Assembly: GCF_002434265.1 (NCBI RefSeq)
Contig: NZ_DJJS01000007.1
Coordinates: 244,014-308,013 of the forward strand
From: Pseudomonas sp. UBA6562
Lineage (GTDB): Bacteria; Pseudomonadota; Gammaproteobacteria; Pseudomonadales; Pseudomonadaceae
Length of the DNA: 64,000 nucleotides
Direction of reading: 5' to 3'
In this document: piece by piece, positions 25,098 to 34,419 of the stretch
Numbering within the stretch: position 1 is the stretch's first letter
Layout of the letters: every line of letters starts with the position of its first letter
Translations under genes and position numbers: made by a program
Notes under the pieces: model-generated
The model's input: the letters and a program-made list of their open reading frames with translations, nothing else
Told to the model about the DNA's origin: nothing
The model's database searches: none

Positions 25098-26228
25098 CTA
25101 CTGCGCAGTGTCGATGCTCACCACCACCGACATCCCTGGGCGCAAGCGCTGCGCGTCCGCCTGGTCGGGATCGACCTTGATGCGCACCGGAATGCGCTGG
25201 GCGATCTTGACGAAGTTGCCAGTGGCGTTGTCGGCCTGCAACAAGGCGAACTCCGAGCCAGTAGCCGGGGCGATCTGCTCGATGTGGCCGTACAGCTTGC
25301 GGTGGTTGAGCGCATCGACCGTAAAGCTCGCCGCCTGGCCCACGCGCACGTCGGCCATCTGCGTCTCTTTCATGTTGGCGATCACCCACAAGGTGTCGGG
25401 CACCAGTGCCATGAGTTGGGCGCCCGAGTTCACATAGGCGCCCAGGCGCGTGCCGATCTGCCCGAGCTGCCCGTCGCGCGGGGCCACTACCCGGGTGTTG
25501 TCCAGATCGATGCGCGCCAGTTCCACGCTGGCCTTGGCGTTTTCCACTGCGGCTTCCAGGGAGGCGCGGTTGACGATCACCGATTGCAGGTCTTCGCGGG
25601 CGATGGCCAGCGCCGCCTTGGCCTGGGCCAGGCTGGCCTGTGCGGCGGCCGCGGCGGCACGGGTGATGTCGAACTCACGGCGCGATACCGAGCCGTCGCT
25701 GACCAGCGCCTGGTTGCGGCGCAGGTCGGCCTTGGCCTTGTCGCCCTGGGCCGCGGCGTCGGCGATGGCGGCCTGACGCTGGGCGATGGTGGCTTCGGCG
25801 CTGCGGCGCTGTTGCAGGTTGTTGGCCAGCGCAGCCTCCTGTTGCCGCTGTTGGGCGATGGCCTGGGCCAGACGCTGGCGGTAGATGCGGTCGTCCAGGC
25901 GCACCAGCAGGTCGCCGGCCTTGACGAACTGGAAGTCGTGCACCGGCACTTCGACGATGTAACCGGCTAGCTGTGGGCCGATGGTCGTGACCTGGCCTTT
26001 GACCAAGGCGTTCTCGGTGCTCTCGATGGGGCTGCTGAACGGCGGCAGGCGCCAGGCATACAGCACCAGCAGCACGCCGGCCAAGGCGATGCCGGCGAAC
26101 ACCAGGGCCGACAGCAGGCGCACCCGCCGACCGCGCGAAGGGCTGGCCGCTTCGCTGGGCGGCGCCTTGCCTTCCGGGGTCTCGGCCAGGGCGGTGGTGG
26201 TGGTCGACGGCGTTTCTTCCTGGGTCAT
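25098..26228 (-). CDS. HlyD/EmrA-family membrane fusion protein
   Basis: Periplasmic adaptor of 376 residues: a cytoplasmic N-terminal tail, one TM helix (about 42-62), a biotinyl-lipoyl-like half-motif (VKGQVTTIGPQLAGYIVEVPV), a long alpha-helical hairpin (about 120-230) and the second half plus beta-barrel (LDNTRVVAPRDGQLGQIGTR). It links the inner-membrane transporter encoded just upstream to an outer-membrane TolC-type channel not encoded here. The start at 26228 overlaps the transporter stop (ATGA). Confidence 0.92.
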   Translation of the reverse strand: MTQEETPSTTTTALAETPEGKAPPSEAASPSRGRRVRLLSALVFAGIALAGVLLVLYAWRLPPFSSPIESTENALVKGQVTTIGPQLAGYIVEVPVHDFQFVKAGDLLVRLDDRIYRQRLAQAIAQQRQQEAALANNLQQRRSAEATIAQRQAAIADAAAQGDKAKADLRRNQALVSDGSVSRREFDITRAAAAAAQASLAQAKAALAIAREDLQSVIVNRASLEAAVENAKASVELARIDLDNTRVVAPRDGQLGQIGTRLGAYVNSGAQLMALVPDTLWVIANMKETQMADVRVGQAASFTVDALNHRKLYGHIEQIAPATGSEFALLQADNATGNFVKIAQRIPVRIKVDPDQADAQRLRPGMSVVVSIDTAQ

Positions 26229-27874
26229 TGGCTCGTGGCACCGGCAGTGGAAGGGGGGGAAGGGGCGCGGCGGGTCGAGTACCAGACCCACAGGCTGCGC
26301 AGGCTGATCCACAGGAGGGTCAGGATCGCGACCCCGCCGATCAGCATGAACACATCGTTATAGGCCAGCACGTTGGCTTCGCGGGTGGCGGCGTTGGCCA
26401 GCAAGCGCGTGCCGACTTCGGTGCGCAACGCCGGGTCGGCGAACTGCCCGGCATAGCTGGCACCGCCGCTCTGCACCCGCGCGGCCACCAACGGGTCGAA
26501 GGCGCTCAGGCGCTCGGTGATCTGGCTGGAATGGAATTTCTCCCGCCAGATCTGGAAGGTGCCCAACAGCGCCGCACCGATCAGGCCGCCCAAGTTGTTA
26601 CAGATCCCGAACAGCACCGAGAAACTCACCAGGTTGCGCGGGTTGGCGCGTACGTGGCTGATGCCCAGCACCATGCACGGGCCGAGGAAGAAGGTGCCGC
26701 CGAAGGCCAGCAGGAACTGGCTGAAATACATCTGCGCCGGGCGTGTGAGGTTGTTCGAGGTGCTGTCCATGAACGAACCGACGGCCATGGCCGCCACCGA
26801 GATGGACAGCGGCAAGATCAGGTGCGCAGGGTTGATGGTCAGGGCGCTGGTCGCCAGCCCCGCCACCGCGCCGAGCAGCATGATCGCGTACAGCGAGCGC
26901 ATCTGCTCGCTGCCCATGTTCAGCGCTTGCAGAAAGCCCACCGCACCGGTGGATTGCTCGGAGCTGACCATGCGGATCAGGATCACGCACAGTCCCAGGC
27001 GAATGACCGCCGCGCTGCCCAGCCAGCGGGTCATCAGCAACGGATTGCGGCGGTTGTGCTCGATGGCCAGGCCCGCGCAGATCAGCGCGATGGACGCGGC
27101 CAGGGCGGCGCCGACCCAAGGCGTTTCCAGCCACCACTCGATACGTCCCAGCGACAGCGCCGCGCAGAGCAGGGCAGTGCCACCGGCCATCAGCGAAAAG
27201 GTGAGAAAATCCAGCGGCTCGAAGGTCTTGAAACGGTCGCCGGGCGGCAGTTTGAGCATCAGCACACAGCCCAGCGCGGTAATCGCCAGGCCCAGCTCGA
27301 ACAGGTACAGACCGCGCCATTCGGCGATCTGCAGCAAGTCTTCGGAGAACACCCGCGCCAGCGGCAGGGCCAACTGCGAGGCCCCCAGGCCCAAGACCAT
27401 GGCGCGTAGGCGCCATTTGGCCGGGAACGCCTGGATCATGTAGTACAGCCCCAGCGAACTGAGCGCCGCACCGACCATGCCGTGCGCCGCGCGTACGGCG
27501 ATGGCGGAATTGAGGTCGTTGACGAACAGGTGGGCGAAGGTCACTAGCGCGTACAGCACCAGAAACACCTCGGTGAAGGCGCGCAAGCCGAATTCCTGAC
27601 GGAATTTCACCAGCAGCAGGTTCATCGACACGTTTGTCATCACGTAGGCGGCCGGCAGCCAGGCCATCTCGGCGCTGGTCGCACCCAGCGCGCCTTGCAG
27701 GAACACCAGGTTGGCAGTCACCAGTGCGTTGCCCAGCCCACCGGTGATCGCCACCAGCAGCCCGACCAGGCCATAGGCCAGGCGTTTGCTCGGCGCATGC
27801 AAAGGCGTTGAAGGCGAGCCGGGCAGCACCGGGCGTTCGTGCTCTTGCCACTGGCGGGGGGCGTACTTGTCCAT
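26225..27874 (-). CDS. DHA2/EmrB-family MFS drug efflux transporter
   Basis: Protein of 549 residues with 14 predicted membrane segments, the DHA2 (EmrB) topology. Characteristic features include AYVMTNVSMNLLLVKFRQEFGLR in helices 2-3 and a long loop near KFHSSQITERLSAFD before the last helix. It forms a tripartite exporter with the HlyD-type adaptor downstream. No regulator is adjacent, and the 285 bases upstream show no convincing operator, so the inducing compound cannot be guessed. Confidence 0.92.
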   Translation of the reverse strand: MDKYAPRQWQEHERPVLPGSPSTPLHAPSKRLAYGLVGLLVAITGGLGNALVTANLVFLQGALGATSAEMAWLPAAYVMTNVSMNLLLVKFRQEFGLRAFTEVFLVLYALVTFAHLFVNDLNSAIAVRAAHGMVGAALSSLGLYYMIQAFPAKWRLRAMVLGLGASQLALPLARVFSEDLLQIAEWRGLYLFELGLAITALGCVLMLKLPPGDRFKTFEPLDFLTFSLMAGGTALLCAALSLGRIEWWLETPWVGAALAASIALICAGLAIEHNRRNPLLMTRWLGSAAVIRLGLCVILIRMVSSEQSTGAVGFLQALNMGSEQMRSLYAIMLLGAVAGLATSALTINPAHLILPLSISVAAMAVGSFMDSTSNNLTRPAQMYFSQFLLAFGGTFFLGPCMVLGISHVRANPRNLVSFSVLFGICNNLGGLIGAALLGTFQIWREKFHSSQITERLSAFDPLVAARVQSGGASYAGQFADPALRTEVGTRLLANAATREANVLAYNDVFMLIGGVAILTLLWISLRSLWVWYSTRRAPSPPSTAGATSQ

Positions 27875-28159
27875 GGCGGGTCTGCGCGGTGTGTGAGGCG
27901 TGGGCTGAAGTCTAATGGACTGACGGGCGGGGGAAAAATTCTGTCACAGGCGGTTGGTAGTCTGCGGCAAACACTTTGCGAGCGGAGGAAGAGGCCTGGT
28001 TATCGAACATCACTGACGCTCGAATCAGCGCGGTGCGCTGTCATGAAACGCAGTGCGCAGTCGATGAGTTCGAGGTTGGATGACTCGTAATGCGCCGTCT
28101 CGCATGCAGCGGCGTGCAAAGAAACGGCGCACTCGGACAACGGATCTTCAGAACAGCCG

Positions 28160-28426
28160 TTACTTGGGCATCGACCAAGGCTGCAAGTCGTAACCCTTGC
28201 TGTTGAGCTCGGCACGCACTTCTTCGATCAGTCGGCCCCATTGCGCGAGGTCGGAATAGGTGCGCGACGACACTTGCTTGCTGCCGATGCGCGTGTTGGT
28301 CCGGTCGATGACCGCCAGGCTCAGCTCTCCAGTCCCGTTAGGCGCATCCCAGGCTACACACTGGAAAGGCTCGAAAGCGTGGTCGGCGATCAGCAGTGCT
28401 TCGTTGACACGGAGCGGGGCGTTCAT
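28160..28426 (-). CDS. Small conserved hypothetical protein
   Basis: Protein of 88 residues, not recognised. It begins MNAPLRVNEALLIADHAFE, has a mixed charged composition, no signal peptide and no membrane helix, and ends YDLQPWSMPK. Codon use and composition match its neighbours. It stands alone on the minus strand between the EmrB-type transporter and the divergent regulator gene, with about 285 bases of apparently empty DNA downstream. Confidence 0.6.
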   Translation of the reverse strand: MNAPLRVNEALLIADHAFEPFQCVAWDAPNGTGELSLAVIDRTNTRIGSKQVSSRTYSDLAQWGRLIEEVRAELNSKGYDLQPWSMPK

Positions 28427-28756
28427 GGGTAGCTCTCTCTTGGTTCCTGTACTGCGAATAGGTGTCCGCTCGGTAGTTCGAATCGGCTGCTACTGGGCGG
28501 GGTTACGAGTACTGATGCGCGCCGCCAGCCACGGAGTCACACCTTTTTCAAAAAACTTTTCGACGCAGGCGCCGGGGTATTTTCAATGCGCGCCCGTGTG
28601 ACGCGGACGGGTTTGGAAAATTCCCCGATCGCAGATTCGGCGGGCACTTGGCAGACCAACGGTCGTAGGACATCGTCAATTAATTGCTACTTTTATTCAG
28701 GCGTCGCAACTGATTGTTTCCGTTGGAAAACCGTAAACCGACGCCAAGGGATGGTC
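28427..28756. other. Intergenic region upstream of the VpsR-like regulator
   Basis: These 330 bases separate two divergent genes. I see a locally AT-richer stretch around 28545-28740 and a ribosome-binding site AAGGG (28746-28750) for the regulator. No convincing -35/-10, sigma-54 (GG-N10-GC) site or inverted repeat was found. Confidence 0.4.
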
Positions 28757-30082
28757 ATGCCGGACACCGCGTCACTGCATCGCTTGCTCATTGTCGATCC
28801 GTGCGATGACTGCCACCGACTGCTGCCAGATTTGCTCGACGCGGGTTGGGATGTCAGTACGTCGGTCCTGGACCAAGCGCGCGAACGACCTTGCGATGTG
28901 GGCGTATTGCGCCTGCGCGCCGCGCACCTGCGCGATCCCGTCGCGGTCAAAGAACTGATCAAGCGCAGCGATACGGAATGGATCGCTGTGCTCAGCACTG
29001 AAGAACTGCGTCTGCACAACGTGGGCGATTTTGTCTGCGAATGGTTCTTCGACTTTCATACCCTGCCGTTTGACGTGGCCCGCGTGCTGGTCACGCTGGG
29101 CCGCGCCTACGGCATGGCGCGTCTGCGCGGCAAAAGCGCACCTTCGCTTGAACTGCCCGATGACCAACTGCTCGGCGATAGTCGGCCGATTCGTGAACTG
29201 CGCAGGTTGCTGGGCAAGCTGGCGTCCGCCGACGCACCCGTGCTGATCCGTGGCGAAAGTGGCACCGGCAAGGCGCTGGTGGCCAAGACCTTGCACCGTC
29301 AATCGCAACGCCGCAATGGGCCGTTCGTGGCGGTCAACTGCGCGGCCATTCCCGAGCACCTGCTGCAAGCCGAGTTGTTCGGGCAGGTGCAGGGCGCCGC
29401 AGCCGACGCCCACCCGCGCCATGTCGGGCGCATCGAAGCGGCACAAGGTGGCACGCTGTTTCTCGACGCCATCGGCGACCTGCCGCTGGGCTTGCAGGCC
29501 AGCCTGCTGCGCGTCCTCCAGGAAAGGCACTTCGAACCGCTCGGCGGCAGCCCGCCGCGCGCCGTGGATGTGCGGCTGTTGACGGCCACCGACAGCGGTC
29601 TCGCACAGGCGGTCGAACGCGGAAGTTTCCGTGAAGACCTCTATCGACAGCTCAACGCACTGCACGTCGAGATCGCGCCGCTGCGTGCCCGGCACGGCGA
29701 CCTGGCCCTGCTGGCCGAGCATTTCGCGCGGTTCTACGGCCTGGAAACCGGGCGCTGCCCGCGCTCGTTCAGCGACAGCGCCTTGGCGGCCATGGCCCGA
29801 CACGATTGGCCGGGCAACGTGCGCGAGTTGGCCCACCGTGTGCGACGCGGGCTGGTGCTGGCCGAGGGGCGGCAGATCGAAGCCCAGGACTTGGGCCTTG
29901 AGGCCAGCGCACAGGATGCGCGACCGCTCGGCACCCTGGAGGACTACAAACACCGCGCCGAGCGTCAGGCGCTGCGCGATGTGCTCGATCGCCACAGCAA
30001 CAACTTCAGCCTGGCCGCACGGGTGCTGGGCGTGTCGCGTCCGACCTTCTACCGCCTGTTGCGCAAGCACCGGATCCGCTGA
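28757..30082 (+). CDS. VpsR-like sigma-54-type regulator with degenerate AAA+ motifs
   Basis: Protein of 441 residues: an N-terminal receiver-like domain (1-125) lacking a phospho-acceptor pattern and resembling the VpsR N-domain, an AAA+ domain (about 138-360) and a Fis-type HTH (NNFSLAARVLGVSRPTFYRLL). Walker A GESGTGK (166-172) is intact. Walker B reads LFLDAIGDL, with Ala238 replacing the catalytic Glu, and the sigma-54 contact loop reads GAAADA instead of GAFTGA. It therefore probably does not open sigma-54 promoters and may act as a c-di-GMP-type regulator like VpsR. The ATG at 28757 has AAGGG 6 bases upstream. Confidence 0.85.
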   Translation: MPDTASLHRLLIVDPCDDCHRLLPDLLDAGWDVSTSVLDQARERPCDVGVLRLRAAHLRDPVAVKELIKRSDTEWIAVLSTEELRLHNVGDFVCEWFFDFHTLPFDVARVLVTLGRAYGMARLRGKSAPSLELPDDQLLGDSRPIRELRRLLGKLASADAPVLIRGESGTGKALVAKTLHRQSQRRNGPFVAVNCAAIPEHLLQAELFGQVQGAAADAHPRHVGRIEAAQGGTLFLDAIGDLPLGLQASLLRVLQERHFEPLGGSPPRAVDVRLLTATDSGLAQAVERGSFREDLYRQLNALHVEIAPLRARHGDLALLAEHFARFYGLETGRCPRSFSDSALAAMARHDWPGNVRELAHRVRRGLVLAEGRQIEAQDLGLEASAQDARPLGTLEDYKHRAERQALRDVLDRHSNNFSLAARVLGVSRPTFYRLLRKHRIR

Positions 30083-30155
30083 CCCGCATGCGGCTGCGTG
30101 GGGCAGGGACGTGGGGTATGATGCGTGCCCCTTCCCGCAGCGAGGCTCTACCGCC

Positions 30156-30947
30156 ATGCCCTTGAACGCCGAACAGTTGAGCGAATTCCGCGCCTTCGCC
30201 GAAACGCTGGCCGATGCCGCCGCCGACGCGATCCAGCCGTACTTCCGGGCGGGCCTGGCAGTAGAGGACAAAGGCGGGCGGCTGTACGACCCGGTCACCG
30301 TGGCCGACAAGGCCGCCGAAGAGGCCATGCGCGCGCTGATCCAGGCGCAGTACCCGAGCCACGGCATTCTCGGCGAGGAGCACGGCGTGGCCCAGGGCAG
30401 CAGCCCGCTGACCTGGGTGCTCGACCCCATCGACGGCACCCGCGCCTTCATCACCGGCCTGCCGCTGTGGGGCACGCTGATCGCCTTGAACGACGGCAAG
30501 CGTCCGGTACTGGGGGTGATGAACCAACCCTTCACCGGCGAGCGCTTCATCGGCACCGGCGACAGCGCCTGGCTCGGTGAACGTCGCCTGCGCACCCGGG
30601 CCTGCGCGAATCTGGGCGCCGCCTCGCTGATGTGCACCACCCCCGAGATGTTCGAAGGGGCCCAGCAAAAGGCGGCCTTCGAACGGGTGGCCGGCAGGGC
30701 CCGGATGCTGCGCTACGGCGGCGACTGCTATGCCTATTGCATGCTGGCCAGCGGCTTCGTCGACGTGATCGTCGAGGCGAGCCTGCAGCCTTACGACGTT
30801 CAGGCGTTGATGCCCATCATCGAAGGCGCCGGTGGCGTCATGACCGCCTGGGACGGCGGCTCGGCACAGAACGGTGGCTGTGTGGTGGCCTGTGGCGATC
30901 CGGCCTTGCACGCGCAGGTGCTGGCGCTGTTGCAGGGTGCGAAGTGA
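30156..30947 (+). CDS. hisN: Histidinol-phosphatase, inositol-monophosphatase family
   Basis: Protein of 263 residues of the Mg2+-dependent IMPase superfamily. Motif A is GILGEEHG, motif B is LDPIDGTRAFITG (DPxDGT metal site) and motif C lies in VEASLQPYDVQALMPIIEGAGG. The FITGLPLWGTLIAL segment and size match the HisN-type histidinol-phosphatases that replace HisB-N in Pseudomonas. It removes phosphate from histidinol phosphate in histidine synthesis. The ATG at 30156 begins the conserved N-terminus; the frame is open much further upstream within the preceding gene. Confidence 0.85.
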   Translation: MPLNAEQLSEFRAFAETLADAAADAIQPYFRAGLAVEDKGGRLYDPVTVADKAAEEAMRALIQAQYPSHGILGEEHGVAQGSSPLTWVLDPIDGTRAFITGLPLWGTLIALNDGKRPVLGVMNQPFTGERFIGTGDSAWLGERRLRTRACANLGAASLMCTTPEMFEGAQQKAAFERVAGRARMLRYGGDCYAYCMLASGFVDVIVEASLQPYDVQALMPIIEGAGGVMTAWDGGSAQNGGCVVACGDPALHAQVLALLQGAK

Positions 30948-30960
30948 CGACGGCCTCCCG

Positions 30961-31023
30961 CCTGCCGACCTGAGCCCCGACAGCCTCCAGGACCGGCCGA
31001 CACCCAGGCTTCACGTCGGCAGG
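30961..31023. repeat. Inverted repeat downstream of hisN
   Basis: CCTGCCGAC (30961-30969) and GTCGGCAGG (31015-31023) form a perfect 9-bp inverted repeat with a 45-base loop, 13 bases after the hisN stop. There is no T-tract, so an intrinsic terminator is doubtful; it may be a weak transcript-end structure. Confidence 0.35.
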
Positions 31024-31165
31024 TCGGGCCCGGCAATCGACCGCGCAACGGTGCCTTGGCCCATACGCCAGGCACGGGCACCGCACTTTTCCCCTCTCCC
31101 GGGTTCTATGTCTGGCCAGGCCGCACCGAGCCCCGGTGCCGCCACCCGATATCGACTAGGTCCCG

Positions 31166-31894
31166 ATGCCCGTTCGCAACCCCCTGTCAGCGTCCTGTTT
31201 ACTGTTGAGCCTGCTCGCCAGCCTGAGCGGCTGTGCCCGCGACCAGGGCCGCGACATCCTCCATCAACTGAGTGACGGCAAACCCAGCGAGCTGTTCCAG
31301 ACCAGCGTCGACCGCATGGCCACGCTGTCGATGCGCGACAACCTCGACAGCCTCTACCTGCTGATGAACAAGCTCTACCAACGCAACCCCAACCAGTGGA
31401 AACAATCCGGCTACCTCGACGCCGCCACCGCCGAGCGACAGATCCGTCTGGCCATCGAGCAGCGCCAACCCCTGCCGCAACTGGGCCAACGCCGCGATTT
31501 GGCGGCCCTGAGCTATGCCCTGGCCCCCGAGTTTCGTGGCGACCGCGTCGGCGCGTTCATCTATGCCATCGGCAGCATGCTGATCACCGCCCACGGCGGG
31601 CGTACCGAGTTCTTCGTCACCGACACCATCGACCCGCTATTCGTCAACAACGCCGCGCGTAACATCGAGAAGGCCACCTGGATGCTCGGTCAGCGGCAAG
31701 ACGCCCAAGGCGTGCTGCTGCTGTTTTCCAACGAGATTTCCGAAGCCGGCAGCAACCTCAGTTTCGCCGTGGAGTTCGGCAAGATCGTCGCACGCCTCGA
31801 CCTGCTGGCGCAGATGCTCGACGAGCGCTACCGGCGTATCGGCCTGAACTACGCGCAGAGCCTGCTGCTGATGAACTTCCTGCCGGTGCAGTGA
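31166..31894 (+). CDS. Putative lipoprotein, conserved in pseudomonads
   Basis: Protein of 242 residues with a lipoprotein signal peptide; the lipobox ASLSGC puts the lipidated Cys at 23. The mature part is helical and charged, with a central hydrophobic GDRVGAFIYAIGSMLITAHGG segment. The residues after Cys (Ala-Arg-Asp) do not include Asp at +2, so outer-membrane retention is likely. No enzymatic motif is recognised. It precedes the DNA polymerase II gene by about 90 bases; a functional link is not evident. Confidence 0.75.
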   Translation: MPVRNPLSASCLLLSLLASLSGCARDQGRDILHQLSDGKPSELFQTSVDRMATLSMRDNLDSLYLLMNKLYQRNPNQWKQSGYLDAATAERQIRLAIEQRQPLPQLGQRRDLAALSYALAPEFRGDRVGAFIYAIGSMLITAHGGRTEFFVTDTIDPLFVNNAARNIEKATWMLGQRQDAQGVLLLFSNEISEAGSNLSFAVEFGKIVARLDLLAQMLDERYRRIGLNYAQSLLLMNFLPVQ

Positions 31895-31983
31895 GGAAGG
31901 GGTAGACTGACGGCAGTTCCTTGGCGGCCTGTAGGCACAGGCCTTGGTCGCCCCAGTTGAAACCCTTCCACAGAGGTCCCCCT

Positions 31984-34347
31984 TTGGCGTTACAGCAGGG
32001 CTTTCTCCTGACCCGGCACTGGTACGACACCGCGCAAGGCACGGTGCTCGAGTTCTGGCTGGCCACCGACCAAGGTCCGCGCTGCGTGCGCCTGGCGCCG
32101 CAGCCTTCGGTGGCATTCGTCGCAGAAAGCGACCGCGCGCAGGCGCAGGCGCTGATCGCCGGCGAAGCGGGTGTGGAACTGCGTCCCCTGGCCCTGCGCG
32201 ACTTCGACCAGCGCCCGGTGCTGGGCCTGTACTGCACCCAATATCGCCAGTTACTGCACCTGGAAAAACGCCTGCGCGTCGCAGGCATCGAGGTGTTCGA
32301 GGCCGACATCAAGCCCCCGGACCGCTACCTGATGGAGCGCTTCATCACCGCCGGCGTGTCTTTCACCGGCCAGCCCGACGCCCAGGGTGTGCTGTGCGAC
32401 GCGCAGCTCAAACCGGCCCCCGACTACCGTCCGGCACTGCGCCTTGCGTCGCTGGACATCGAAACCACCGAGCGCGGCGAGTTGTACAGCATCGCCGTCG
32501 AGGGTTGCGGCCAGCGCCAGGTGTACATGCTCGGCCCGGCCAATGGGCCGGACGAGCCGCAGGATTTCGACCTGACCTACTGCGCGACCCGCGCCGAGCT
32601 GATCACCTCGCTCAATCACTGGCTGGCGCGTCACGACCCGGACGCGATCATCGGCTGGAACGTGGTGCAGTTCGACCTACGCGTGTTGCAGACCCAGGCC
32701 GACAAGCACCAGGTGAAACTCCACCTGGGCCGCGACGGCCAGCCGATGACCCTGCGCGAAAACGACAGCCGCAGCCACTTTTTCGCCGCTGCGGCCGGGC
32801 GCCTGTTGATCGACGGCATCGAAGGCCTGCGCTCGGCAACCTGGAATTTCCCCTCCTTCAGCCTGGAAAACGTTTCCCAGACCCTGCTCGGCGAGGGCAA
32901 GGCGATCGCCACCCCCTATTCGCGCATGGGCGAGATCAACCGCATGTTCGCCGAGGACAAACCGGCGCTGGCGCGCTACAACCTCAAGGACTGCGAGCTG
33001 GTCACACGGATCTTCGCCCACACCGGCCTGTTGGCGTTTCTGCTGGAGCGCGCCAGTGTCACGGGCCTGGCGGCCGACCGCAGCGGCGGATCGGTGGCGG
33101 CGTTTTCCCATTTGTACCTGCCCTTGATGCACCGCCAGGGTTTCGTCGCGCCGAACACCAGCGGTCGCGCCGAGCAGAACAGCCCGGGCGGTTTCGTCAT
33201 GGATTCGCGGCCAGGCTTGTACGCCTCGGTGCTGGTGCTGGATTACAAGAGCCTGTACCCGTCGATCATCCGCACCTTCCTCATCGATCCGGTGGGGTTG
33301 GTGCAAGGGCTGCAGCAGCCGGACGACGCGCATTCGGTCGAAGGCTTCTGCGGTGCGCGCTTCTCGCGGACGCAGCACTGCCTGCCGGCGATCGTCGAGC
33401 GCGTGTGGCGGGGCAGGGAGCAGGCCAAGCGCGACGGCAACGCGCCGTTGTCGCAGGCGCTGAAGATCATCATGAACGCCTTCTACGGCGTGCTCGGTAC
33501 CAACGGCTGCCGCTTCTTCGATACGCGCCTGACTTCGTCGATCACCTTGCGCGGGCACCAGATCATGCGCCAGACCCGCGCGCTGATCGAAGCCCGTGGC
33601 TATGAGGTGATCTATGGCGACACCGACTCCACCTTCGTCTGGCTCAAAGGCGCACACAGCCAAGACGCCGCCGCGGCTATCGGCCGCTCGCTGGTGGGCG
33701 AGGTCAACCAGTGGTGGCGCCAGCACCTGGCCGACAACTTGCATTTGGACAGTGCCCTGGAGTTGCAGTTCGAGACCCACTACCAGCGCTTTCTGATGCC
33801 CACCATCCGCGGCGCCGACGAAGGCAGCAAGAAACGCTATGCCGGGCTGGTGCAGCGCGAAGACGGTGAATTCCAGGTGATCTACAAGGGTCTGGAGTCG
33901 GTGCGCAGCGACTGGTCGCCGCTGGCCCAGCAATTCCAGCAAGGGCTCTACGGGCGCATCTTTCGCGACGAGCCCTACCACGACTACGTGCGCGACTACG
34001 TGCGCAGCACCCTGGCCGGCGAGCTGGACGCACAGTTGGTGTACCGCAAGCGCTTGCGCCGCCCGCTCGACGACTACCAGCGCAACGTCCCGCCCCACGT
34101 GCGTGCGGCACGCCTGGCCGATGCCGCCAGCGCCGCCCTGGGGCGGGCGCGGCACTACCACAAGGGCGGGCGCTGGATCAGCTACGTGATGACCGTGGCC
34201 GGCCCCGAGCCATTGGAAACCCTACGATCGGCGCCGGACTACGACCACTACCTGGACCGCCAGTTGAAGCCTGTGGCCGACGCCATCCTGCCCTTTGTGG
34301 ATGACGACTTCGCCGCCTTGATCGGCCGGCAGATGCCGCTGTTCTGA
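31984..34347 (+). CDS. polB: DNA polymerase II (B family)
   Basis: Protein of 787 residues, normal for bacterial Pol II. The exonuclease domain has LASLDIETTERG (Exo I) and DPDAIIGWNVVQFDL (Exo II). The polymerase domain has LDYKSLYPSII (motif A), KIIMNAFYGVLG (motif B) and VIYGDTDSTFVWL (motif C, catalytic aspartates). It is the damage-tolerant repair polymerase. I chose the TTG at 31984, read as MALQQGFLLTRHW, because AGAGG sits 7 bases upstream and the residues before it are not conserved-looking; the frame is open from 31921. No LexA box was recognised upstream. Confidence 0.95.
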   Translation: MALQQGFLLTRHWYDTAQGTVLEFWLATDQGPRCVRLAPQPSVAFVAESDRAQAQALIAGEAGVELRPLALRDFDQRPVLGLYCTQYRQLLHLEKRLRVAGIEVFEADIKPPDRYLMERFITAGVSFTGQPDAQGVLCDAQLKPAPDYRPALRLASLDIETTERGELYSIAVEGCGQRQVYMLGPANGPDEPQDFDLTYCATRAELITSLNHWLARHDPDAIIGWNVVQFDLRVLQTQADKHQVKLHLGRDGQPMTLRENDSRSHFFAAAAGRLLIDGIEGLRSATWNFPSFSLENVSQTLLGEGKAIATPYSRMGEINRMFAEDKPALARYNLKDCELVTRIFAHTGLLAFLLERASVTGLAADRSGGSVAAFSHLYLPLMHRQGFVAPNTSGRAEQNSPGGFVMDSRPGLYASVLVLDYKSLYPSIIRTFLIDPVGLVQGLQQPDDAHSVEGFCGARFSRTQHCLPAIVERVWRGREQAKRDGNAPLSQALKIIMNAFYGVLGTNGCRFFDTRLTSSITLRGHQIMRQTRALIEARGYEVIYGDTDSTFVWLKGAHSQDAAAAIGRSLVGEVNQWWRQHLADNLHLDSALELQFETHYQRFLMPTIRGADEGSKKRYAGLVQREDGEFQVIYKGLESVRSDWSPLAQQFQQGLYGRIFRDEPYHDYVRDYVRSTLAGELDAQLVYRKRLRRPLDDYQRNVPPHVRAARLADAASAALGRARHYHKGGRWISYVMTVAGPEPLETLRSAPDYDHYLDRQLKPVADAILPFVDDDFAALIGRQMPLF

Positions 34348-34419
34348 GCGACATAAGCACCGCAATCGGTCCGAACGCCGCCGTTAACCTGCTGCCTTTT
34401 CCCAGAAGAGGGCAGGAGC

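Noticed and set aside
28000..28215. 71-codon minus-strand ORF downstream of the small hypothetical gene
   Set aside because: Overlaps that gene out of frame, has no ribosome-binding site and no recognisable family.
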